In this document: piece after piece, positions 32,533-42,116 of the stretch | Layout of the letters: every line of letters begins with the position of its first letter | How positions within the stretch are numbered: position 1 is the stretch's first letter | Source: Gerris lacustris | Lineage: Eukaryota; Arthropoda; Insecta; Hemiptera; Gerridae | Direction of reading: 5' to 3' | NCBI GenBank assembly: GCA_951217055.1 | Contig: OX578277.1 | Coordinates: 7,188,329 to 7,252,328 of the forward strand | DNA: 64,000 nt | Program-made: the position numbers and the translations under genes | The notes under the pieces: model-generated | The model's database searches: none | What the model was told of the DNA's origin: nothing | The model's input: only the letters and a program-made list of their open reading frames with translations

Positions 32533-32634
32533 ATTTACTTAATGAACCATGTGAAGTAGACAGCAAGGAGTGGTTTGTTAAAACTGAACCTACTTCACCT
32601 GTCAGGGATACATCGGATGTTGACCAGAAACAAG
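32533..32634 (+). CDS. Exon A of zinc-finger gene (first right-arm cassette)
   Basis: A 102-bp exon with acceptor TTATGTTGTAG and donor AAACAAG then GTAATT, phase 1 at both ends. The peptide reads LLNEPCEVDSKEWFVKTEPT, then SPVRDTSDVDQKQ. It contains VKTEPTSP, which fits hydrophobic-K-x-E-x-x-S-P, the phosphorylation-dependent sumoylation motif known from several transcription factors. The exon joins in frame to exon B at 32811 and, through its symmetric phase, to any later copy. Identification as coding rests on splice signals, phase consistency and conservation between four copies. I could not identify the start-codon exon. Confidence 0.72.
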
Positions 32635-32810
32635 GTAATTCAAAATCGTTATTGTCTTTTTCTTATTTTATATTGAAATCTGAATTCTTTTATTTACTGC
32701 CTTGTTGTCACTGCAAACAGTGCGTAGAAATCTCAATGCTCTTATTAACTGCTTTGTTATTAGTATATTTACTTAGTTAGTAGAATAATTGTGTTTTGTG
32801 TTGTCAACAG

Positions 32811-32909
32811 GAGAATGTGAGCCGAGTCTAAAGATGTGCATTAAATCAGAAGTTACTTCACCTGCCAGAGTTTCTCAACCTGTAGTGGAGTTTTCTATAG
32901 ATCAGCCAG
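32811..32909 (+). CDS. Exon B of zinc-finger gene (first right-arm cassette)
   Basis: A 99-bp phase-1 exon. Acceptor TTGTCAACAG, donor CAGCCAG then GTAACATA. It encodes CEPSLKMCIKSEVTSPARVS, then QPVVEFSIDQP, including the sumoylation-type motif IKSEVTSP. One Glu of the other copies is Val here (PVVEF against PVEEF). The single last base (G) joins GT of the zinc-finger exon at 42117 to give Gly, so B can splice directly into the fingers. Confidence 0.72.
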
Positions 32910-34238
32910 GTAACATACTAGCATTGATCTCTAAGGCTACACATCTATGAACCTTGAATTGTAAAACAAAACACATTTTATTTATTTGCTATGTAAATGA
33001 GACCTTCTATTGATTGTTGTAGTAATGATTTATTATCCACAAGCTCGGCAATAACAACACCAAACAGTGATATGTAAACGTAAACAAGAGATAGAAGACC
33101 CCCCACTACAAAGTCTGGTATATTGTCTTTTCAGGGGATGAACTCACACATGCACACAACACTGTTGATAAGGGAGATACTTTGGTTTTGACCATGTCTA
33201 ATAGATCGAAACTCTGCAAATTAATAATAATTTCGGTTTATTAAATTTATTATTATTCTGCATAAGGAAGTTGTTTTTTTTTTAGGTTTCTATTGGTGTG
33301 GGAACCATATATCTATATTTAGATAAAAATACACTGAATATATGTATAAATTGGTAGAACTACGGACAGATCACGGAGCAGATGTGAACACAACGGAGTC
33401 AAGGACACGACTCTGTAAATGTTATATAATTATTGATACTTTCTGTCCCCAATGGAAAGAGTAGAACATAATTGACATCCAAATAAGGGTTGAATTGTTT
33501 TAATTAATGAAATAGTAGTTTTATTTTAATTACAAAACCAAAAATTAGGAATTTGTACTTAACCACTAAAGATTGCAAACATGCTGAAACCGGTATGGTA
33601 AAGTGTAAAAAATACTTTGGATATAGACAAATGAAAGAGTACGTAATACTTAAATAGTGTTTTTTTTTTATTGAATTTAATATGTGTAACTATCTCAAAA
33701 TCTCAGTTGAAACAACAAATTTTGACATAGTATTTGGATTTTTTATTAACCCTCGGGAACGTGCGGTCCTGTGAGGCCTAAATTTGAGATATAACTGTGA
33801 AATTGGGATAGATATGGATGCGAATGGAAGAAGGGGATTTTTCTAGCTACATTTCTTGCTTTTATCAAGAGAATCAGTCACTGTTTAACATCGTACGTGA
33901 TTATACTTCAATTCTGTGCCCATATTGTCCTGAAAGGGGACACTTTAACTTAAATTTTAGTTTTACGCTATTTTTAGTGAAATTTATACATATAATATAA
34001 AATAAATTAATATGGTTCCTGAATTTAAAAATAAATAATAAAAATATACAAAAAAAAAAAAAAATTAACATGAAAATTATAATTGCTTGCTCGAGTAGGA
34101 GAGCAGTTGGCTTTCAATCGATGTTAGAGAAAGTACAGAGGTTTTCTACACTAGAACAGTGATGGTTTAACATTGATAATCAACCCTTCATCAATTAAGA
34201 AATTCCAGTATCAATTAACAAATCTGATTATGTTGTAG
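32910..34238. other. Intron between exon cassettes
   Basis: AT-rich and non-coding. TTAACCCTCGGGAACGTGCGG at about 33749-33769 resembles a piggyBac-like end with a TTAA target, but no partner was found. Confidence 0.45.
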
Positions 34239-34340
34239 ATTTACCAAATGAACCATGTGAAGTAGACAGCAAGGAGTGGTTTGTTAAAACTGAACCTACT
34301 TCATCTGTCAGGGATACATCGGATGTTGACCAGAAACAAG
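34239..34340 (+). CDS. Exon A of zinc-finger gene (second cassette)
   Basis: A 102-bp phase-1 exon with the same splice borders as 32533-32634. The SP of the motif is changed to SS (VKTEPTSSVRD), so the phosphorylation part of the sumoylation motif is lost while V-K-T-E is kept. It is followed by a 123-bp intron and exon B. Confidence 0.72.
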
Positions 34341-34463
34341 GTAATTCCAAATCATTATTATCTGTTTCATATTTTATATTGAAATCTCAATGCTCTTATT
34401 AACTGCTTTGTTATTAATATATATACTTAGTGAGTAGAGTAATTGTGTTTTGTGTTGTTACAG

Positions 34464-34562
34464 GAGAATGTGAGCCGAGTCTAAAGATGTGCATTAAATC
34501 AGAAGTTACTTCACCTGTCAGAGTTTCTCAACCTGTAGAGGAGTTTTCTATAGATCAGCCAG
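34464..34562 (+). CDS. Exon B of zinc-finger gene (second cassette)
   Basis: A 99-bp phase-1 exon with acceptor TTGTTACAG and donor GTAACATA. It encodes IKSEVTSPVRVSQPVEEFSI. The following 7.5-kb stretch to the zinc-finger exon is filled with mobile DNA and tandem repeats. The flanking introns match the 205-bp array of the left arm, so this is the single-copy counterpart of the array. Confidence 0.75.
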
Positions 34563-34697
34563 GTAACATACTAGCATTGATCTCTAAGGCTAACTTAATA
34601 TGTTGCTACTCGATAATAATCATTTCTTTTAATTTCATTTTATTTATTTAATAAGATATTTATTTTCTTTTTAAAATAGTATACTTATTTCTTCTTA

Positions 34698-35276
34698 TAG
34701 TCCAGGAGATGGCGTGCAAAAAAGTGTTTGACTAACATCAAGCTAGAATTTTGTATACAAGTCAATCTTTTGGCGCCTTTTAAGAATATGTGGCCGGCTA
34801 AGTTCGTCTGCGGGACATAGCTTGGCAATAGGCGTTTAAAAAAAACAAACCGGTGGAGTGCGGCCATGTCTCACCAATTATGGTGGACAATGTGAATTTC
34901 ATGATCCTGAGTACAGAATTAGTTAGTAGACCGAAAATCAAGTTGATGTTAGTTTATCCCTTGACAGGTGACCACGTTGAATTTTAGTAATATTTGAATA
35001 ACTAACCTATCAAGTGTGAAAATAATATCGACTTGATTTTTGGTCTACTAACTAATTCTGTACTCAGGATCATGAAAATCATACTGTCCACCATAATTGG
35101 CAGGACATGGCTGCTCTCCACCATTTTGTTTTTTTCAAATGCCTATTGCCAAGCTATGTCCCGCAGACGAATCTAGCCGACCACATATTCTTAAAAGGCG
35201 CTAAAAGATTGACTTGTATACAAAATTATAGCTTGATGTTAGTCAGACACTTTTTTGCATGCTATCTCCTGAACTA
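34698..35276. mobile_element. Foldback MITE, TTA target, copy 2
   Basis: A 579-bp near-complete palindrome: TAGTCCAGGAGATGGCGTGC at the left, its mirror GCATGCTATCTCCTGAACTA at the right, with TTA on both sides (34695-34697 and 35277-35279). The left arm near 12617-12650 has the unoccupied CTTATC site, confirming insertion after the duplication. Confidence 0.88.
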
Positions 35277-35324
35277 TTATCTTATACCTACTTACCACAC
35301 TTGTACATTGTAAACCTTTACTCA

Positions 35325-35570
35325 TGCAGTATATTGTGATATAAAGATGATGCAGTATATTGTGATATAAACATGATGCAGTATATTGTGATATAAACAT
35401 GATGCAGTATATTGTGATATAAACATGATGCAGTATATTCTGATATAAACATGATGCAGTATATTCTGATATAAACATGATGCAGTATATTGTGATATAA
35501 CCATGATGCAGTATATTGTGATATAAACATGATGCAGTATATTGTGATATAAACATGATGCAGTATATTA
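35325..35570. repeat. 26-bp tandem repeat, nine full units plus part
   Basis: The unit TGCAGTATATTGTGATATAA plus ACATGA recurs every 26 bp from 35325 to 35559. The left arm (about 12555-12580) has a single copy, so this expansion is specific to the right arm. It is not CRISPR: there are no spacers, and the unit itself is the period. Confidence 0.93.
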
Positions 35571-35944
35571 ATCAAAAGAGTCATCCTAGTAAGCACTTGA
35601 ATATGATCCACATTCATTCATTCTAACTCACTTATATCAACATCTAATCACTATTACATTACAGTGACAGGACACTTACTATCTGGTTAATTTGTCTTTT
35701 TCTTTATTATACTTTGTTAGCAAAGGAAAGCCATCTCAAGAGGTTAGATTATTTACAATAAAGAAATTTTTTATTTAAATAAAGTTGGCGCCCGTGGCCA
35801 TCCTTAGCCATTTGATTTTCCCTCTCCTACTAAAGAATTTCTTTAAGCCATTAAAGACGAATCTGTGTTCATGGAATCTAGCATGTCAAGACGAATGCCT
35901 CTGCTAACCAAACACAACAAAAATACCTGGCTTTGTCCCTGTAT

Positions 35945-36034
35945 GTTAACCCTTCGACTGCGGTGAAAAAAATTTAGGGTCACTAAGGAGCGGGTAATTT
36001 TTTTCATTTTTTTGTTTTTTCTAAACATCTAACA
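35945..36034. other. Edge of the inverted duplication with a piggyBac-like end
   Basis: Immediately outside the arm, TTAACCCTTCGACTGCGGTG has the form of a TTAA target plus a CCCTT-type piggyBac terminus. No partner end was seen. Confidence 0.4.
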
Positions 36035-36320
36035 GACTAAACATCTCAACATGTGAGACTAAACATCTCAACAAGTGAGACTAAACATCTCAACATGTGA
36101 GACTAAACATCTCAACATGAGAGACTAAACATCTCAACATGTGAGACTAAACTTCTCAACATGAGAGACTAAACATCTCAACTTGTGAGACTAAACATCT
36201 CAACATGTGAGACTAAACATCTCAACATGTGAGACTAAACATCTCAACAAGTGAGACTAAACATCTCAACATGTGAGACTAAACATCTCAACATGTGAGA
36301 CTAAACATCTCAACATGTGA
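36035..36320. repeat. 22-bp tandem repeat, 13 copies
   Basis: The unit GACTAAACATCTCAACATGT plus GA is repeated 13 times with a few substitutions (AAGT, TTGT, GAGA variants at the variable tetranucleotide). CTCAACATGTGAG inside it is nearly palindromic. Confidence 0.95.
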
Positions 36321-36944
36321 GACCTTCAGTTTTGCACTTTCAATAAGTAAAGACCTATAATATTTAGGGATTTTAGTGGAAACAAAACAATATCTAGATT
36401 AACTAAATAGAAGAAAGAACTATTCAGTTTTTATTATGTTTTTTTAACAAAATTCGCACACTTGACCTTCAAAAGAAGAGGAAGGTCACTGTCTACCCAA
36501 ATTCCTAAATCTAAATTCCTTCTATCTATTCCAAATTTTATGAATAAAAAACTTTTTTGAAAAAAGTATTTTTTTTTAATTAATAAAAAAAAAAAAAATT
36601 AAACAAAACAACTATTCATATTTATTTTCCAGACTTGGAGGAATATTCATGCCAAATTTCAAGATAAATAAAAAAAATAAAAAAATAATTAATATTATTT
36701 TGATTTTTTTTATAAAAAATGAAATTTATTAAATATAAAACTCATACGTTATTTTTTATGACTTCAAAGAACATCCATGCCAAATTTGAAGAAAATCAAA
36801 CAAAGTGTTTGGTCTTAAGCGCGTAACAAACATTTTCAAACAAAATACAAAACGGTCCAGTACCTGGGCAAGACCGGGGAAGAAAAAGTTAAAACATAGA
36901 CCTCGCTTCGCTTGGACAATCAAAATAAAGCAACACTTATCCCT
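36321..36944. other. No gene seen
   Basis: AT-rich spacer with A and T runs. No coding frame is supported. Confidence 0.5.
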
Positions 36945-37002
36945 AAGATAAACCAACAAATCACAATCTGTAATAGACCTCGTTATAGCTTCTTACGATA
37001 AA

Positions 37003-39362
37003 GCAGCTGACTTTGAATTGAATATATTAAATGAACCTTTCGGGTCTAACCATTATCCAGTCATAATAGAGACAAATTCCTCTAATTATTCTTACGATAG
37101 TGCAGCTGACTTTGAATTGAATATATTAAATGAACCTTTCGGGTCTAACCATTATCCAGTCATAATAGAGACAAATTCCTCTAATTATTCTTACGATATT
37201 GCAGCTGACTTTGAATTGAATATATTAAATGAACCTTTCGGGTCTAACCATTATCCAGTCATAATAGAGACAAATTCCTCTAATTATTCTTACGATATTG
37301 CAGCTGACTTTGAATTGAATATATTAAATGAACCTTTCGGGTCTAACCATTATCCAGTCATAATAGAGACAAATTCCTCTAATTATTCTTACGATATTGC
37401 AGCTGACTTTGAATTGAATATATTAAATGAACCTTTCGGGTCTAACCATTATCCAGTCATAATAGAGACAAATTCCTCTAATTATTCTTACGATAGTGCA
37501 GCTGACTTTGAATTGAATATATTAAATGAACCTTTCGGGTCTAACCATTATCCAGTCATAATAGAGACAAATTCCTCTAATTATTCTTACGATAGAGCAG
37601 CTGACTTTGAATTGAATATATTAAATGAACCTTTCGGGTCTAACCATTATCCAGTCATAATAGAGACAAATTCCTCTAATTATTCTTACGATATTGCAGC
37701 TGACTTTGAATTGAATATATTAAATGAACCTTTCGGGTCTAACCATTATCCAGTCATAATAAAGACAAATTCCTCTAATTATTCTTACGATAGTGCAGCT
37801 GACTTTGAATTGAATATATTAAATGAACCTTTCGGGTCTAACCATTATCCAGTCATAATAGAGACAAATTCCTCTAATTATTCTTACGATAGTGCAGCTG
37901 ACTTTGAATTGAATATATTAAATGAACCTTTCGGGTCTAACTATTATCCAGTCATAATAGAGACAAATTCCTCTAATTATTCTTACGATAGTGCAGCTGA
38001 CTTTGAATTGAATATATTAAATGAACCTTTCGGGTCTAACCATTATCCAGTCATAATAAAGACAAATTCCTCTAATTATTCTTACGATAGTGCAGCTGAC
38101 TTTGAATTGAATATATTAAATGAACCTTTCGGGTCTAACCATTATCCAGTCATAATAAAGACAAATTCCTCTAATTATTCTTACGATAGTGCAGCTGACT
38201 TTGAATTGAATATATTAAATGAACCTTTCGGGTCTAACCATTATCCAGTCATAATAGAGACAAATTCCTCTAATTATTCTTACGATAGAGCAGCTGACTT
38301 TGAATTGAATATATTAAATGAACCTTTCGGGTCTAACCATTATCCAGTCATAATGGAGACAAATTCCTCTAATTATTCTTACGATAGTGCAGCTGACTTT
38401 GAATTGAATATATTAAATGAACCTTTCGGGTCTAACCATTATCCAGTCATAATAGAGACAAATTCCTCTAATTATTCTTACGATATTGCAGCTGACTTTG
38501 AATTGAATATATTAAATGAACCTTTCGGGTCTAACCATTATCCAGTCATAATAAAGACAAATTCCTCTAATTATTCTTACGATATTGCAGCTGACTTTGA
38601 ATTGAATATATTAAATGAACCTTTCGGGTCTAACCATTATCCAGTCATAATAGAGTCAAATTCCTCTAATTGTTCTTACGATATTGCAGCTGACTTTGAA
38701 TTGAATATATTAAATGAACCTTTCGGGTCTAGCCATTATCCAGTCATAATAGAGACAAATTCCTCTAATTATTCTTACGATAGTGCAGCTGACTTTGAAT
38801 TGAATATATTAAATGAACCTTTCGGGTCTAGCCATTATCCAGTCATAATAGAGACAAATTCCTCTAATTATTCTTACGATATTGCAGCTGACTTTGAATT
38901 GAATATTTTAAATGAACCTTTCGGGTCTAGCCATTATCCAGTCATAATAGAGACAAATTCCTCTAATTATTCTTACGATATTGCAGCTGACTTTGAATTG
39001 AATATTTTAAATGAACCTTTCGGGTCTAACCATTATCCAGTCATAATAGAGACAAATTCCTCTAATTATTCTTACGATATTGCAGCTGACTTTGAATTGA
39101 ATATATTAAATGAACCTTTCGGGTCTAGCCATTATCCAGTCATAATAGAGACAAATTCCTCTAATTATTCTTACGATATTGCAGCTGACTTTGAATTGAA
39201 TATATTAAATGAACCTTTCGGGTCTAACCATTATCCAGTCATAATAGAGACAAATTCCTCTAATTATTCTTACGATATTGCAGCTGACTTTGAATTGAAT
39301 ATATTAAATGAACCTTTCGGGTCTAACCATTATCCAGTCATAATAGAGACAAATTCCTCCAA
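37003..39362 (+). repeat. 99-bp tandem repeat x24, open reading frame maintained
   Basis: A 33-codon unit (ADFELNILNEPFGSNHYPVI, then IETNSSNYSYDxA) is repeated 24 times; the last copy is partial. The frame is open from 36958 to 39441 and has no ATG at its start. Variable positions are Ser/Ile/Arg/Lys after Tyr-Asp, Glu/Lys after Val-Ile-Ile, and Asn/Ser before His. The unit is the C-terminal end of a LINE endonuclease; the catalytic SDH reads SNH or SSH. Because 99 is divisible by 3, the amplification could not break the frame, and substitutions produced no stop. Confidence 0.95.
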
Positions 39363-39803
39363 TGTAGAAAAAACCCAACAAGACGTTGGAATGTTAATAA
39401 AGCAGATTGGACAAAATATCAGGATAATATGGAAACACTAACACAAAACAGACTAAGAAACCTTACACTACTAACTTACGATGACTCTATAAATGATATA
39501 AACACAGCATCTAAAAATTCAATTCCCGAAATTATAAAAAGAAAAATTACGTCCACTTCTAGCCGAATCTTATTCATTGGTGGGATTTAACCTGTGAGAA
39601 ATCAAAATATGAACAGTACAACGCTTATCAAAATTTTAAAAACCATCCAAATTTAACAAATTTTATTAACTTTAATCGTAAACACACAAAATTTAGATGG
39701 CTAATTAAATGTAAACAAAAAAATAGTTGAAAATAATACTGTGAAAACCTAAACTTTTCAAAAAAACACACTATCCAATGTCTGTAAATCTAATAAAAAA
39801 CTA

Positions 39804-40076
39804 CAGTCTTCGCACAACTAGAATCGACGCGTTGACAGCGCGGGAAATTGAGTGACACACAGATTGGCCAACCTCTCTGGGGGAAAAAATAAAGCCACTA
39901 CGAAGCCTTCTTATACTGTTATCCAGAGGGCCTCTTCCCTCCACTAGAGACATTTATCTTTGCCTAGTTGGCCCGACCTTTTGTCCGGGAAAATCTCAAG
40001 CTCTCATTGGCTCGTCCCCCCTTTTGCTAGTTTTTCCTGCGCTGTCAACGCGTCGACTCTAGTTGTGCGAAGACTG
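39804..40076. mobile_element. Short Tc1/mariner-type MITE in the LINE fragment
   Basis: A 273-bp element with CAGTCTTCGCACAACTAGA and its inverted match at the right, flanked by TA (39802-39803 and 40077-40078). The internal parts match 27918-28401. Confidence 0.88.
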
Positions 40077-40555
40077 TAAATAAAAGTTCATCAAATTAAA
40101 TTCAAACTGCACCAGGAACCTGGGTAGAGGAATTTATGGATAAATTAGCCCCCCCATCAGTAACAAATAAAATACCACCATCACTAACAAATAACAACAC
40201 TCATCTACTTACCAAACCTTTTACATTATCAGAATGTCAAACGGCAATTAAACATAGCAATACCTCCCCTGGGTATGACAATATTCACTATGACATGATA
40301 TACCATTTACCCCCAATTTAAAAAAAAAAAACTTTTAGAAATATTCAATAATATTTGGCGAACACAAATTCCTGAATCGTGGCAGACATTTATAATTATC
40401 CCTATTAAAAAAACAGGGGAAACCCGCAGATTTAGCTTCAAGTTATCGCCAAATTTCCCTATCTCCATGTATGCTGAAAACTTTTGAACAATTAATTAAA
40501 AGTAGATTAGAATGGTGGATTGAAGCCAATGAAAAACTTTCAAATTCGTAAAAGA

Positions 40556-41469
40556 AATAAATTACTCCCCTTAGCCTAAAATTATAAAATCTGGAGACCA
40601 CTCACCAACCGAAACCCAGAAACGAAATAAAAATAAATAAATAGATAAAAATTACTTAGGGAAAACATAGGAAGGACTCGGGTCCGCCCAACCTAATTGA
40701 GGTTTTCTGTGGTTTCCCCCAATTTAGTAGGCAAATGCCAGGTTGGTCCACTCTTAAGTCAGTCCACAGACTGCCTATGATACCAGTTTAAATACCTGCA
40801 AACAACCCTCACAAAAATCCAATAAAAAGATTCCGTTTAAAAAAAACAAAATAAAATGAAAATACGTACTCCAAAATTGACCATTACACCCTTCCACAAA
40901 TTTGATAAAAAAAGCTCCAATCCTTTAAAAATAACAAAATTTAAAAAAGGCACAAAATAACCCCTCTCAAAATAACATTATGGCTCTGGTAAACACAAAT
41001 AATTTTTGTTACTTATGCCAATAAAGAATTTATCTCCAGTAGGGAAAAAAAGTTATGATTTTGAATTAGTTTAGAGGGACTAAAACAGGTCTTTTCATCC
41101 CTAACTCAAAAAGTAGGGAGAAAAAGTAAAAGTAGGGCGAAAAAGTAAAGTTGGGCAAAAAAGTAAAGATTGCAACTTAATTATTTTATAAATAGTAGAA
41201 AATGTATGGCTAATGTAATGAAGTTGTCGAAATCAGGTTGGCGGCACTGCGCTTTTTTGACCATGTTTATCTTTGTTTACAACATTATAACCTGCATCTA
41301 AATAACCTTCTATTTGAGTTTAATTCCAATTCTTATTTGTTTTTAATATTGAATCTCTTATATCTGCTATTAAAAGTGCTAATAATTATTGTTATTTATT
41401 AAAATATTAAATAAAAACTGTGCAATGGACGAAAATGTGAATCTATTTTCTACTGGAGATAAAATATTG
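40556..41469. other. No gene; possible SINE-like patch
   Basis: A patch at about 40670-40790 (GGTTTTCTGTGGTTTCCCCC, then TAGGCAAATGCCAGGTTGG) is GC-richer and looks like a dispersed repeat, but I cannot classify it. The rest is AT-rich. Confidence 0.35.
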
Positions 41470-41660
41470 TATGTACCTCGTGAGTAAAGTGCCATTATTC
41501 CCCTCGCGGTAATTATCTCCCTCGGCTGCGCCTCGGGAATTAAAAATTCTAATTCCCTCGGCTTCTCCTCAAGATTTAGGGACCATGGTTCCTTCGGCTT
41601 CGCCTCAAACCAACTTTTTCGCTCAGGGAATAATGGCTTACTTTACTCCCTAGGTGCATA
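41470..41660. mobile_element. Small MITE with ~33-bp inverted ends
   Basis: Left TATGTACCTCGTGAGTAAAG, then GCCATTATTCCC, mirrored at the right (GGGAATAATGGCTTACTTTA, then CTCCCTAGGTGCATA). The inside has three CCTCGGCTkCkCCTC-type repeats. Confidence 0.65.
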
Positions 41661-42007
41661 AATAATTATTGTTAAAAAAAAAAAGTTATTTTATAAGTTT
41701 TGACAATTAGGGGTAGTTTTCACCCCTAAAAAATAAACAGCGGCCATCGGAATACTATAAAATTTGAAGTAGAGGGTAAGATGAGCCTAATTCCAAATCG
41801 ATGCAGGACAAAAAAATTGCGAGGTTTTGCCATTTTTTGAGCTTCATTTACTGGAATATTTGTCTAATTATTTAACTATTAAAACAAAGAAATATTTAAT
41901 ATATGCTAATAAAACTATACAAATCATTGTCCTACAGTTTTCTGTATATATGACATGTAGCAGCTTCGAAATAGTGTAATAAAACTGCCCCTATTGTTTA
42001 GAACCAG

Positions 42008-42030
42008 GGGGGGGGGGGGGGGGGGGGGGT
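42008..42030. repeat. G run (~23 bp)
   Basis: Pure G tract upstream of the zinc-finger exon. It is prone to length error in sequencing. Confidence 0.85.
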
Positions 42031-42116
42031 AAGTAAATGAGTGCAAAAAATAGTGTCATAGTAACATTGGTTCTTGATTAGTTCAAAAGATTTGATTATA
42101 TATGTGTTGTTTTCAG

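Larger units (their letters stand above)
25290..35944. repeat. Right arm of the large inverted duplication
   Basis: Antiparallel to 12167-25285. It is shorter because it lacks the foldback hAT element, the LINE fragments and the exon B expansion, but it has gained about 4.4 kb of transposons at 27860-32250, a foldback MITE at 34698-35276 and a 26-bp repeat at 35325-35570. Confidence 0.85.
36958..40555 (+). pseudogene. LINE ORF2 fragment (endonuclease to reverse transcriptase) with an internal 24-fold repeat
   Basis: It begins inside the endonuclease: SVIDLVIASYDKAADF, which matches the IDL block before the catalytic SDH. It ends inside the reverse transcriptase. After the repeat, a shifted frame reads WNVNKADWTKYQDNMETLTQ, the usual linker. 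Beyond the MITE at 39804-40076 come FTLSECQTAIKHSNTSPGYD and FEQLIKSRLEWW of the reverse transcriptase. Multiple frameshifts (an A run at 40320, others) and the loss of motif C show a dead fragment. It is probably of the I or Jockey group. The preserved open frame across the repeated part is the unusual feature. Confidence 0.8.

Noticed and set aside
33749..33769. piggyBac insertion in the intron
   Set aside because: Only a TTAACCCTC-like end is visible; no second end or duplication could be found.
35239..35617. Cys/His-rich frames on the - strand
   Set aside because: They are translations of the 26-bp tandem repeat in three frames (26 is not divisible by 3), not proteins.
35325..36320. CRISPR-like regular repeats
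   Set aside because: The repeats are contiguous without spacers, and the DNA is eukaryotic; they are minisatellites.
37018..39441. A silk-like or surface repeat protein
   Set aside because: The unit and its flanks (SVIDLVIAS before, NKADWTKYQ after) are clearly LINE endonuclease, so a structural-protein reading is not supported.
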